Notes under the pieces: model-generated
Databases searched by the model: none
Told to the model about the DNA's origin: nothing
Seen by the model: the letters and a program-made list of their open reading frames with translations, nothing else
In this document: in pieces, positions 34,715 through 43,274 of the stretch
Position numbering within the stretch: position 1 is the stretch's first letter
Layout of the letters: each line of letters begins with the position of its first letter
Position numbers and translations under genes: made by a program
NCBI GenBank assembly: GCA_965284645.1
Contig: OZ260106.1
Span: forward strand, 2,790,001-2,854,000
Direction: 5' to 3'
Length of the DNA stretch: 64,000 nucleotides
Source of the DNA: JAIBAJ01 sp965284645
GTDB taxonomy: Bacteria; Bacteroidota; Bacteroidia; JAIBAJ01

Positions 34715-35744
34715 TTTTTACCAAATAGATAAGGCCGAAAAAGCAGCCATCTTTACAGAGATTGCTACCCAAAAGGGAATGAATCCTTTTGCAGTAGAGA
34801 AAGACTGGTGGGTAAGCCGAACCTTAGAAATTATCTTTCAAATGCCCATTGCAGAGCATTTAGTTTTTAAAGGCGGTACATCATTAAGTAAGGCGTGGAA
34901 ACTCATCAATCGATTTTCAGAAGATATTGATTTAGCTATTGATAAGGAGTATTTTGGATTTAAGGGAGAGTTAGGAAAGAATCAAAGAGATAAACTCAGA
35001 AAAACAGCAGGTGCTTATACTACCGGAACTTTCTTTGAAGAGTTAAAGAAGAGCTTTGAAGGGAAAGGATTTAAGGATTTAAAATTTGTAGTGATTGAAG
35101 CCAAAGACAGCGACCAAGATCCAAGAGTATTAGAGATTTACTATCCCAACATCATCAAAGCGAAATCAGAATATCTCTTACCAAGAGTGCAGATTGAAGT
35201 TAGTTGCCGTTCTTTAAGAGAACCCTTTACTGCAAAGTCTTTTGGGGCATTGGTAGATGAATTTTATCCTGATAAAAATTTTGCTGAAAAGCTATTTGAA
35301 GTTCCAACCGTAAATGCAGAGCGTACATTTTTGGAAAAAATATTCTTGTTACATGAAGAATTTCAGCGTCCGATTGAAAAAATGCGAGTAGACAGATTAA
35401 GCCGCCATTTGTACGATGTTTATCAATTGGCAAAAGCAGGAATTGCTGAAAAAGCAATCAACGATAAAGAACTTTACGAAACCATTGTAGCACATAGATA
35501 CAAATTTTCAAGAGTTGGCGAAGTGGATTATAACAAACATAACCCTAAAACAATAAATCCTATTCCCAAAGAAATAGTAATTGCAGATTGGGAAGAAGAT
35601 TACACCAAAATGAAAGAAGCTATGATATACGGTGAGAACAAGCCAAGTTTTAAGGATTTGATAATCAATTTAATGGAATTAATTGAACAACTGCAAGTCG
35701 TTGAATGGCCTTTTCAACTTGAATTTCCTATTCCTAATTCTTAA
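34701..35744 (+). CDS. AbiEii nucleotidyltransferase toxin
   Basis: 347 residues, probably from the TTG at 34701. DNA polymerase beta-type nucleotidyltransferase: the family motifs are EKDWWVSRTLEIIFQMP, the GGTSLSKAW motif and the metal-binding SEDIDLAI (DxD), followed by RVQIEVSCRSLREPF and a C-terminal DRLSRHLYDVYQLAKAG motif. Related AbiEii/MenT toxins transfer nucleotides to tRNA acceptor ends or other targets. All motifs look intact, so the toxin is probably functional and kept in check by the upstream gene. Phage defence is the likely role but not shown here. Confidence 0.9.
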   Translation: MAKIDFYQIDKAEKAAIFTEIATQKGMNPFAVEKDWWVSRTLEIIFQMPIAEHLVFKGGTSLSKAWKLINRFSEDIDLAIDKEYFGFKGELGKNQRDKLRKTAGAYTTGTFFEELKKSFEGKGFKDLKFVVIEAKDSDQDPRVLEIYYPNIIKAKSEYLLPRVQIEVSCRSLREPFTAKSFGALVDEFYPDKNFAEKLFEVPTVNAERTFLEKIFLLHEEFQRPIEKMRVDRLSRHLYDVYQLAKAGIAEKAINDKELYETIVAHRYKFSRVGEVDYNKHNPKTINPIPKEIVIADWEEDYTKMKEAMIYGENKPSFKDLIINLMELIEQLQVVEWPFQLEFPIPNS

Positions 35745-35834
35745 TTGAAAATTCGAAATTGACTATGACAGATAACAGGATAATACAAGATTAGACCGTT
35801 GTGAAAGCTAAAAATGGAGATTTATGATTTTTTT

Positions 35835-35997
35835 AACCCTGATTGCGCATTAGCATTTCATAAACGAATAATCAGTTGTAAATCAACTTGTTTATCCAAA
35901 TTGATAACCACAATTATCCCGAAATTTCTTCGAGAGGGAAAAACCCACTAAAACAAGTAGTTTGAATTAATAATCCTCCAATGGATTAATTTTGGTT
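35835..35997 (+). repeat. Intergenic repeat family B, copy 7
   Basis: Full forward copy, more diverged: left AACCCTGATTGCGCATTAG, dyad CAGTTGTAAATCAACTTG / CAAATTGATAACCACAA, hairpin CCCGAAATTTCTTCGAGAGG, then AACCCACTAAAACAAGTAG and right end TTAATTTTGGTT. It lies in the gap 35745-36214, directly joined to A copy 5. It is in direct orientation with B copy 6 on the other side of the island. Confidence 0.78.
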
Positions 35998-36003
35998 AAA
36001 GCA

Positions 36004-36155
36004 CCCCGGGCAACGATAGGAACGGAAAGCCCACAGGCCAGACGTAGCGCTAGCGAAGACTGGCCGAGGACTTGCAGTGGATAGCGTGGCCCTACCGCCC
36101 ATGCAGCAAACTAAAGTTCCAGGTAGACTGCGGTATTGGCGGTAGGGAGCCCGCC
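36004..36155 (-). repeat. Intergenic repeat family A, copy 5
   Basis: Read on the minus strand. Stem 1 CCCTACCGCC/GGCGGTAGGG is a perfect 10 bp helix with yet another sequence. The tip is a GGCCAG (36036-36041)/CTGGCC (36060-36065) hairpin. The core GCTATCCACTGCAAGTCCTC and GTGGGCTTTCCGTTCCTATC is intact. Six bases separate it from B copy 7. Confidence 0.85.
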
Positions 36156-36214
36156 TAAAAAGAAAAAATGAGAAAGTTTTTAAAGCTTATTTAGGTGCTA
36201 GGGCAAGAGTTGGA

Positions 36215-36892
36215 TTAATCCTCCAATAAATCAGGTCGCCTAGTTTTGGTGCGCTCCAAGGACTGTTCGTGCCGCCATTCGTCAATCTTTTTTTGGTGCC
36301 CACTGAGCAATACATCGGGTACTTTCATGCCTTCGAAATCGGCTGGACGGGTGTAAACGGGAGGGGCCAACAAATTATCCTGAAATGAATCGCTTAGGGC
36401 CGAGGTTTCGTCGCCAATGGAGCCAGGTATGAGCCTTATGATGCTGTCGCACAACACGGCAGCTGCCAATTCGCCTCCGCTTAAAACGTAGTCGCCAATG
36501 GAAATCTCTAGTGTAACGTATTTCTCCCTGATTCGCTGGTCGATGCCTTTGTAATGCCCACAAATAAAGAGCAGGTTGCTTAAGGTGGAAAGTCGGTTGG
36601 CCACAGCCTGGTTGTGTGTAATGCCGTCGGGGGTAAGGAAAATGATTTCGTCGTAGCTTCTTTGCTTTTTCAATGCCTCAATGCAATTGGACAAAGGAAG
36701 GGGCATCAAAACCATACCAGCTCCGCCACCAAAAGGATAATCGTCGACCTGGCGGTGTTTGTAAGGAGTGTAGTCGCGGAGCTGGTGCACCTGAATTTCC
36801 ACTATGCCTTTTTCGCGCGCACGTTTAACAATACTGTGCCCAAAAGGACTTTCCAGTAGTTCGGGTAAAACCGTAATTATATCGATTCTCAT
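36215..36892 (-). CDS. trmD: TrmD, tRNA (guanine-37-N1)-methyltransferase
   Basis: 225 residues, SPOUT methyltransferase making m1G37 in tRNA anticodon loops. The N-terminus MRIDIITVLPELL, the substrate loop DYPFGGGAGMVLMP and the knot motif CGHYKGIDQRI, then SIGDYVLSGGELAA, are all intact. It sits 16 bp downstream of korB on the same strand, away from the rpsP-rimM-rplS genes it joins in many bacteria. Confidence 0.95.
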   Translation of the reverse strand: MRIDIITVLPELLESPFGHSIVKRAREKGIVEIQVHQLRDYTPYKHRQVDDYPFGGGAGMVLMPLPLSNCIEALKKQRSYDEIIFLTPDGITHNQAVANRLSTLSNLLFICGHYKGIDQRIREKYVTLEISIGDYVLSGGELAAAVLCDSIIRLIPGSIGDETSALSDSFQDNLLAPPVYTRPADFEGMKVPDVLLSGHQKKIDEWRHEQSLERTKTRRPDLLED

Positions 36893-36908
36893 TCCTTTGG
36901 GGGAGGAA

Positions 36909-37937
36909 CTAAGCTACGGTCCAGGTGTTTTTTCCACGCAATAAGGCATCCAAATCGCCTTCGCCTTTGGCCTTTGCTTCTTCCAACTGCTGTTCCATGG
37001 CCTCTTCGTAAGTAAAGCGATTTTCGGTATAAAACACACCAAACGGACGAGGTAAATGGCCTTCGGTAGCCGGATTATCGAAGAAACGGGTTAAAATTGA
37101 AGCCTTTACTCGGTCGGTTTCGTCGTGAATCCATAAATCGTTCAAGGAATTTCCTTCCAGTTCAACGATAACAGGTTTAAAACCATCCAATTTGATTCCT
37201 TTGTTTTTATTGGCCCCGAAAACCAAGGGTTGTCCATGCTCTACAAACAAGGTTTCTTCAGCTTTTGATGATTTTTCGGTAAATACTTCAAAGGCTCCGT
37301 CGTTGAACACATTGCAGTTTTGGTAAATCTCCAACATAGAAGTGCCTTTGTGCTGGTGGGCACGCTTTAACATGGTACGCAAATGGATGGGATCGCGATC
37401 CATGCTGCGGGCCACAAAAGTAGCATCAGCTCCCATGCACAAGGCCAAAGGGTTAAAGGGATGATCGATGGCGCCCATCGGAGAAGATTTGGTGATTTTT
37501 CCTTTTTCGGAAGTAGGGGAGTATTGTCCTTTTGTTAACCCGTAAATTTGGTTATTGAACAAAAGCACATTCACATCGAAGTTGCGGCGAAGCATGTGGA
37601 TAAGGTGGTTGCCACCAATGGAAAGTGCATCACCATCGCCGGTTACAAGCCACACACTGAGGTCGGGACGAGCCCCTTTCAAACCGCTTGCAATGGCCGT
37701 GGCTCTTCCGTGAATACTGTGCATACCAAAAGTTTCCATGTAATAGGGGAAACGGCTTGAGCATCCGATACCTGAAACGAAGACCAATTTTTCTTTAGGA
37801 ATTCCCAGTTCAGGAATTACTGTTTGAACTTGTTTGAGGATAGAATAATCGCCGCAGCCCGGGCACCAACGCACATCTTGGTCGGTAACCAGTTCTTTGG
37901 AGGTATAGGCTATAGGGTTGTTTGTAGTTTCAGACAT
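36909..37937 (-). CDS. korB: 2-oxoacid:ferredoxin oxidoreductase beta subunit
   Basis: 342 residues; thiamine-diphosphate subunit of a CoA-dependent 2-oxoacid (probably 2-oxoglutarate) ferredoxin oxidoreductase. The RWCPGCGDYSIL motif near residue 25 contributes 4Fe-4S cysteines, and the ThDP/magnesium motif is VTGDGDALSIGGNH with NNQIYGLTKGQYSPTS downstream. Two-subunit enzymes like this allow an anaplerotic or reversible TCA step that gives low-potential electrons to ferredoxin. It is 11 bp after korA in the same operon. Confidence 0.92.
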   Translation of the reverse strand: MSETTNNPIAYTSKELVTDQDVRWCPGCGDYSILKQVQTVIPELGIPKEKLVFVSGIGCSSRFPYYMETFGMHSIHGRATAIASGLKGARPDLSVWLVTGDGDALSIGGNHLIHMLRRNFDVNVLLFNNQIYGLTKGQYSPTSEKGKITKSSPMGAIDHPFNPLALCMGADATFVARSMDRDPIHLRTMLKRAHQHKGTSMLEIYQNCNVFNDGAFEVFTEKSSKAEETLFVEHGQPLVFGANKNKGIKLDGFKPVIVELEGNSLNDLWIHDETDRVKASILTRFFDNPATEGHLPRPFGVFYTENRFTYEEAMEQQLEEAKAKGEGDLDALLRGKNTWTVA

Positions 37938-37948
37938 AGTAAATACGT

Positions 37949-39802
37949 TTAGTTGGCCAATACTTCGTCAATTTTTTCCTTGATTTCTTTGGTCGTAAAA
38001 GGAATACCTTTGATTTTGTTGAAACCTTCGGCAGGTACGAGGTATTTATCACGAATGATGCGCACCAATTGACCGTTGTTCATTTCTGGCACGATGATTT
38101 TATCGAAATTCTTCAAAATTTCTCCTAAGTTTTTAGGCAAAGGATTAAGGTATTTGATATGGATATGGGAAACTGAAAGACCTTCGTTCAGGGCTTGTTT
38201 TACAGCAGCGGTGATGGAACCATAGGTGCTTCCCCAACCAATGATCAACAATTTGCCTTTTTCAGGTCCGTTGTCGATGCTTTGCAAAGGCACGTAATCG
38301 GCTATTTTATCCACTTTGGCCTGGCGCATTTTCACCATAAATTCGTGGTTAGCCGGGTCGTAGCTGATATTACCAGTTTCATGTTCCTTTTCGAGTCCGC
38401 CGATGCGGTGTTCCAAACCTTTGGTGCCCGGAATAGCCCACTCGCGGCCTAATTTCTCGTTGCGTTTGTAAGGAAGAAACTTACCATCGGCTGTTTTTGA
38501 ATCGATGGTGGCAAAAACAGGTTTAATTTTTGGTAAATCTGCTGCCTTCGGGAATTTCCATGGCTCGGCACCATTGGCAATATATCCATCGGAAAGGAAG
38601 AAAACAGGTAACATGTGCTCCACAGCAATTCGAGCTGCTTCGATAATGGTATCGAAACAATCGGAAGGTGATTTGGCTGCGATTACTGCCACGGGTGATT
38701 CCCCGTTACGACCATAAATGGCTTGCATTAAATCCGCTTGTTCCGTTTTAGTGGGCAATCCGGTGGAAGGTCCACCCCGTTGCACATTGATCAAAAGCAA
38801 GGGTAATTCCAACATCAAGGCCAAACCAATGGCTTCACCTTTAAGGGCAATACCTGGTCCGGAAGAAGATGTAACCCCCAAGGTTCCGCCGAAACTAGCT
38901 CCGATGGCTGAGGCTACGGCAGCAATTTCGTCCTCGGCTTGGAAGGTTTTGATATTGAAGTTTTTGTACTTAGATAGTTCGTGTAAAATGTCGGAAGCAG
39001 GTGTAATAGGGTAGGTGCCAAAAAACAGTTGCAAACCCGATAGTTTCGAGGCTGCAATCAAACCGAGTGCGGTTGCCTGGTTACCCATAATGTTGCGGTA
39101 TTCCCCAGGTTCCATGGTAGCCTTCTCCACTTGGTAGCGTGTCATAAAGGTTTCGCTGGTTTCACCGAAGTGGTATCCTGCTTTCAACACTTTGGTATTG
39201 GCCTCAACAATTTCAGGTTTTTTCTTGAACTGTTCTTTTACATAGTTGATACTGTAATCTAGCGGGCGGTTGTACATCCACAAAATAAATCCGAGGACGA
39301 ACATGTTCTTGGTTCGGTCAATTTCCTTGGTACCCAAACCGCTATCTGCCAAGGCAGCCTTGGTCATTTTGGTAATATCCAGCTTAAAAACCTTGTAGTT
39401 ATCTAAGGAACCATCGTCCAAAGGAGTAGCACCATCAGGGTATTTCGCTAATTTAAGGTTTTTGGGGTCGAAACCATCGATGTTTGCGATGATTATTCCA
39501 CCTTTTTTAAGTTGTTTTAAGTTGGCCTTTAAAGCTGCGGCATTCATCACTACCAATACATCGCAATCGTCGCCTGGTGTGTAAATTTCTTCACTCCCGA
39601 AATGAAGCTGGAAGCCCGAAACACCAGCTAATGTTCCTTGCGGGGCACGTATTTCGGCAGGGAAATTTGGGAAAGTACTTAAATCGTTGCCAAAAAGGGC
39701 ATTTGTATTGGTAAACTGGGTTCCTGTTAATTGAATTCCATCTCCACTATCACCGGCAAAAAGTATGGTGACATCCTTCTTAATTTCTGTTGTTTTGTTC
39801 AT
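37949..39802 (-). CDS. korA: 2-oxoacid:ferredoxin oxidoreductase, fused gamma-alpha subunit
   Basis: 617 residues. The first 190 or so are the gamma domain (FAGDSGDGIQLTGTQFTNTNALFGNDLSTFPNFPAEIRAPQGTLAGVSGFQ). The rest is the alpha, pyrimidine-binding part (GNQATALGLIAASKLSGLQLFFGTYPITPASDILHEL, SSSGPGIALKGEAIGLA, RGGPSTGLPTKTEQADL). This gamma-alpha fusion is the form found in Bacteroidota and some other phyla. It pairs with the korB product. A small Fe-S scaffold gene stands 11 bp upstream, consistent with a coordinated need for clusters. Confidence 0.93.
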   Translation of the reverse strand: MNKTTEIKKDVTILFAGDSGDGIQLTGTQFTNTNALFGNDLSTFPNFPAEIRAPQGTLAGVSGFQLHFGSEEIYTPGDDCDVLVVMNAAALKANLKQLKKGGIIIANIDGFDPKNLKLAKYPDGATPLDDGSLDNYKVFKLDITKMTKAALADSGLGTKEIDRTKNMFVLGFILWMYNRPLDYSINYVKEQFKKKPEIVEANTKVLKAGYHFGETSETFMTRYQVEKATMEPGEYRNIMGNQATALGLIAASKLSGLQLFFGTYPITPASDILHELSKYKNFNIKTFQAEDEIAAVASAIGASFGGTLGVTSSSGPGIALKGEAIGLALMLELPLLLINVQRGGPSTGLPTKTEQADLMQAIYGRNGESPVAVIAAKSPSDCFDTIIEAARIAVEHMLPVFFLSDGYIANGAEPWKFPKAADLPKIKPVFATIDSKTADGKFLPYKRNEKLGREWAIPGTKGLEHRIGGLEKEHETGNISYDPANHEFMVKMRQAKVDKIADYVPLQSIDNGPEKGKLLIIGWGSTYGSITAAVKQALNEGLSVSHIHIKYLNPLPKNLGEILKNFDKIIVPEMNNGQLVRIIRDKYLVPAEGFNKIKGIPFTTKEIKEKIDEVLAN

Positions 39803-39813
39803 TTAGATAATAC

Positions 39814-40065
39814 TTAAATAGCAAAAAGATCTTCGGTGGCCGCTTCAACCGCTGTGATTTCAGGGGCTGCTTTTTTAATAGCTTCCTCTACACCGGCTTT
39901 CATAGTCATATGCCGCATACTGCAAGAGGAGCAGGCACCCAATAATTTGACTCTAACCACCTTTTCTGGGGTAATTTCCAAAAGTTCAATATCCCCACCG
40001 TCGTTTTGCAAGAAAGGACGCAAGGAATCCAGTGCTGACAAAACTCGGTTTTCTAATTCATTCAT
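39814..40065 (-). CDS. NifU C-terminal-like Fe-S cluster protein
   Basis: 83 residues, just the NifU-like thioredoxin-fold domain. The CxxC is visible in KLLGACSSCSMRHMTMKAGVEEAI, after LRPFLQNDGGDIELLEI. Such stand-alone NfuA-type domains carry and deliver 4Fe-4S clusters. As the lead gene of the korA-korB run it may serve those enzymes. Cytoplasmic; complete length for this class. Confidence 0.92.
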   Translation of the reverse strand: MNELENRVLSALDSLRPFLQNDGGDIELLEITPEKVVRVKLLGACSSCSMRHMTMKAGVEEAIKKAAPEITAVEAATEDLFAI

Positions 40066-40188
40066 TATGAGTGGTATATTTCTTTTTGGACTTTAATCCT
40101 TGATGCTTGCAAATATGAGTAATAAAGGCTTAGGTATTTATGTAAATTATCATGTTTTCCTTAGCCTTTAGCAGATTTTTTTCAATTC

Positions 40189-41442
40189 TCAGATATTCCC
40201 TTCGCCGACAAGTAAAACTGGATTTTCAAGGTACTTTTTGAGTGTTTGTAAAAAGGATGCTCCACTGGCACCGTCTACCACCCGATGGTCGCAGCTTAAG
40301 GTCACTTTCATCACATGTCCGGGCACAACTTGTCCGTTTTTCACCACTGGCACATCACTTATGCCACCCACTGCCAATATACAAGCATCGGGCGGATTGA
40401 TGATGGCTGTGAATTCTTCAATTCCAAACATGCCTAAATTACTTATGGTAAAGGTGTTTCCTTGCCAATCAGCAGGTTGTAGTTTCTTCTCCTTGGCTCG
40501 TTTTCCGAGGTCTTTCACCTCCGCTGCAATTTCGGAAAGTGGTTTTGAATCGGCAAACCGGATTACAGGCACCAAAAGTCCATCTTCAACGGCTACAGCC
40601 ACACCAATATGTGTATGTTCGTTGTAACGGATTTTATCGCCTAACCATGCCGAATTTACAGCAGGATGTTTTTTGAGGCTTAAAGCTGAAGCTTTGATTA
40701 CCAAATCGTTGAAGGAGATTTTAACGGGGCTCACTTCATTTATAGCGGTTCGAGCCTGCATTGCGGCCTCCATATCAATTGAAACCGTTAAGTAAAAGTG
40801 AGGCGCACTGAATTTGCTTTCGGCTAAGCGTTTTGCAATGGTTTTACGCATTTGCGAAACAGAAACTTCCGTAAAGCGTTCCTCCCTAACGATACTGCGA
40901 GATCCGCCTTGGTAATTTTCAATATCGCGTTTGATTACCCTTCCACCATCTCCACTGCCTTTAATTTTATTAACATCCACTCCTTTTTCCTGGGCTAATA
41001 ATTTAGCCAAAGGCGATGCTTTTAAGCGGTCGTTTGTAGCTGATGAAACCGGAATCGTTTCGGTTTTCGCAACTGGTGCAGGACTGGTGGCAACCGGAGT
41101 TGGAGCAGGGGGGGCGGCAACTTCCTTAGCTGGGGCTGGAGTACTTTCAACAATTGGGGTCACTTTGGTAGTCTCAGCTGCTAACAGAGCCGTAATATCC
41201 TCACCAGCTTTTCCTAAAACCGCCAAAATACTATCAACCGGCGCCGCTTTTCCTTCCTGCACACCAATATGAAGCAGAACACCATCTTGAAAGGATTCAA
41301 ATTCCATGGTTGCTTTATCGGTTTCGATATCAGCCAACAACTCCCCTGATTTGACGGGGTCGCCTACTTTTTTATGCCACTTGGCTACCACACCTTCGGT
41401 CATGGTGTCGCTCAATTTGGGCATCTTAACTGTCTCTGCCAT
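40189..41442 (-). CDS. pdhC: Pyruvate dehydrogenase complex E2, dihydrolipoyl acetyltransferase
   Basis: 417 residues. One lipoyl domain (1-80) with K43 in IETDKATMEFE; an Ala/Pro/Thr-rich linker; the peripheral-subunit-binding domain (KASPLAKLLAQEKGVDVNKIKGSGDGGRVIKRDI); then the catalytic acyltransferase domain ending with DHRVVDGASGASFLQ (catalytic His). It accepts acetyl groups from E1 and passes them to CoA. The gene begins 20 bp downstream of pdhA. A 2-oxoacid complex other than pyruvate is less likely given its E1alpha partner. Confidence 0.92.
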   Translation of the reverse strand: MAETVKMPKLSDTMTEGVVAKWHKKVGDPVKSGELLADIETDKATMEFESFQDGVLLHIGVQEGKAAPVDSILAVLGKAGEDITALLAAETTKVTPIVESTPAPAKEVAAPPAPTPVATSPAPVAKTETIPVSSATNDRLKASPLAKLLAQEKGVDVNKIKGSGDGGRVIKRDIENYQGGSRSIVREERFTEVSVSQMRKTIAKRLAESKFSAPHFYLTVSIDMEAAMQARTAINEVSPVKISFNDLVIKASALSLKKHPAVNSAWLGDKIRYNEHTHIGVAVAVEDGLLVPVIRFADSKPLSEIAAEVKDLGKRAKEKKLQPADWQGNTFTISNLGMFGIEEFTAIINPPDACILAVGGISDVPVVKNGQVVPGHVMKVTLSCDHRVVDGASGASFLQTLKKYLENPVLLVGEGNI

Positions 41443-41462
41443 AATTATTTATATTGTTTTAC

Positions 41463-42458
41463 TTAATCTTTTAAATAAGGGTAATCGTTTTCGGCATACA
41501 CATCCACATAGAGTTCACTTGCATCGGGGTAAGGTGATTCTTCTGCGAATTTTACCGAATCTTCCACTATTTCATTCACCCTTTTTTGAATGTTTTCTAA
41601 ATCTTGATCGCTTGCCCATTTATTCTCTAGAATGGTGTTAAGCACTTTCTGAATTGGGTCTTGGGCTTTGTAATTCTCAACTTCCTCCTTGGTGCGGTAT
41701 TTAGCAGGATCGCTCATGCTATGGCCACGGTAGCGATAGGTTTTCATTTCGAGTAGGGTAGGACCTCCTCCTTTTCTGGCTCTTCCTACGGCTTCTTCTA
41801 TAGCTTGGTGCACCGCTTCAACAGTCATACCATCAACGGCAAAAGAGGGCATTTCATAGGCATGTCCCAGCTTATATAAATCGGTGATGTTGGACGTTCT
41901 TTCTACGGAGGTACCCATGGCGTAGTTGTTATTTTCGATGATAAAAATAACTGGTAGTTTCCAAGTCATAGCCATGTTAAGAGCTTCATGGAAGGCTCCT
42001 TGCCTAACCGCGCCATCACCCATGTAGCAAAGCGTTACATTGTCGGTTCCATTGTAATAATCCACAAAAGCAATTCCAGCCCCTAGTGGAATTTGTCCAC
42101 CAACAATACCATGTCCACCAAAGAAGCGATGTTCTTTCGAAAACATATGCATACTGCCACCTTTTCCTTTGGAGCAACCGGTAATTTTTCCGAATAATTC
42201 AGCCATAACAGCTCGGGGAGTTACACCCTTAGCAATAGGATGCACATGGTCGCGGTAGGCGGTTATCATGTTGTCGCTCGGACGAAGCACGCTGGAAGCT
42301 CCGGCTACCAAGGCCTCTTGACCGATATACAAATGGCAGAAACCTCGAATCTTTTGTTGAATATAAAGTTGACCTGCTTTCTCTTCAAACTTGCGGTAGA
42401 GTAACATTTCCTCATACCATTTCAAGTATTGTTCCTTGTTGAACGTCGTTTTTTCCAT
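41463..42458 (-). CDS. pdhA: Pyruvate dehydrogenase E1 alpha subunit
   Basis: About 331 residues from the ATG at 42458 (MEKTTFNKEQYLKWYEEML). Upstream residues of a longer frame from 42527 include no family sequence, and a -7 box lies inside them, so the shorter start is preferred. ThDP motif GDGAVRQGAFHEALNMAMTWKLPVIFIIENNNYAMGTS is intact, together with phosphorylation-loop-type YRGHSMSDPAKYRTKEE. E1beta is not adjacent, which is common in this phylum, so it must be encoded elsewhere. Confidence 0.92.
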   Translation of the reverse strand: MEKTTFNKEQYLKWYEEMLLYRKFEEKAGQLYIQQKIRGFCHLYIGQEALVAGASSVLRPSDNMITAYRDHVHPIAKGVTPRAVMAELFGKITGCSKGKGGSMHMFSKEHRFFGGHGIVGGQIPLGAGIAFVDYYNGTDNVTLCYMGDGAVRQGAFHEALNMAMTWKLPVIFIIENNNYAMGTSVERTSNITDLYKLGHAYEMPSFAVDGMTVEAVHQAIEEAVGRARKGGGPTLLEMKTYRYRGHSMSDPAKYRTKEEVENYKAQDPIQKVLNTILENKWASDQDLENIQKRVNEIVEDSVKFAEESPYPDASELYVDVYAENDYPYLKD

Positions 42459-42475
42459 AAAATAGAATTCAAGAG

Positions 42476-42483
42476 CAAAAGTA
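42476..42483 (-). promoter_or_regulatory. Bacteroidota -7 box TACTTTTG (minus strand)
   Basis: Exact TAnnTTTG match 17 bases upstream of the pdhA ATG at 42458, leader about 10-13 bases. Supports the chosen pdhA start. Confidence 0.6.
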
Positions 42484-42675
42484 GGGTAAATGCCAATAGG
42501 AGAATCTGGTTTGAAAAGTACAATCAACCGAGTGATGTGAAAAAGCAGAGAATGACCTACAGCAATAAGGCTTATGGAATGATGTTAATTTCATTTAAAC
42601 TTCAAAAATGGAAGGTATTCCAATATGTATACTTTTGCGAAAAGCTAAATTCCTTTAACGTAAAATCTTACTCCT

Positions 42676-43179
42676 ATGGCTTGTTTTAAAGTAAATAGAA
42701 AACTCCACTTGATTTTTTTGTTGATTCTAACTTTTCAATTTCAAGGAAATGCTCAAACTTTATTGAAGAACTTTGATGAATTGATGAATGCTCTAAAGGC
42801 TGGGAAATCGGTTAAGACAGTTATTTATTATGAAAAATGCAAGCTATTTTCGGATGGGATAGAAAAGCCCGAATCGCCTAATGCCATTGGCGGTATGCGC
42901 TTAGATACGTATGAGTATTTTGATTCGAGTGTATTCAAGAATAAAGTGCCTTCCTTTGTTACAAGTTCTCAAACGGTTTTAATTAACCATTCCTATTATG
43001 GTTACGTTTACAATTATGTGAAAGTGAAAGTGCGTATTGATCAAACCGTTGAAATTACAGCTCGATACCTGAAACCTAGAAAATTTTCTTCCAAATTCAA
43101 AGTAGTCATGGATGAGGTTTTTAAAGGAAAAATATATGATGGAACCAACGATGCAGGGGTTTGGTTTTATGCCGAATAG
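42676..43179 (+). CDS. VirK-like secreted protein
   Basis: 167 residues. Signal peptide near LHLIFLLILTFQFQGNAQ, then a domain whose pattern recalls the VirK family: LKNFDELMNALKAGKSVKTVIYYEKCKL, NAIGGMRLDTYEYFD, VTSSQTVLINHSYYGYVYNYVKVKV and MDEVFKGKIYDGTNDAGVWFY. VirK-like proteins are periplasmic or secreted and poorly understood. It is a single gene divergent from pdhA. The family call is by eye and moderate. Confidence 0.6.
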   Translation: MACFKVNRKLHLIFLLILTFQFQGNAQTLLKNFDELMNALKAGKSVKTVIYYEKCKLFSDGIEKPESPNAIGGMRLDTYEYFDSSVFKNKVPSFVTSSQTVLINHSYYGYVYNYVKVKVRIDQTVEITARYLKPRKFSSKFKVVMDEVFKGKIYDGTNDAGVWFYAE

Positions 43180-43274
43180 ATGGAAAGTTTGTCGAGTAGG
43201 AATTACTTAAAAATCGGTTTGTTCATCCAATGTTAAGCCTTTGCGTTGTTTTTCTTTTTTTTAAGGATTTGTCT

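Larger units (their letters stand above)
31896..35834. other. Accessory island bracketed by repeat modules
   Basis: Five genes of the variable-genome type (DUF5946, HxlR regulator, YciI protein, AbiEi, AbiEii) between B copies 6 and 7, which lie in the same orientation, with A copies 4 and 5 outside them in opposite orientation. The genes use more AT-rich codons and have longer, emptier spacers than the neighbouring core genes. No integrase or transposase is present. The bracketing is seen directly; acquisition or excision through the repeats is inference. Confidence 0.6.

Noticed and set aside
42429..42689. An 86-codon plus-strand frame over the pdhA start
   Set aside because: It is antisense to pdhA and its promoter, and its sequence has no recognisable feature.
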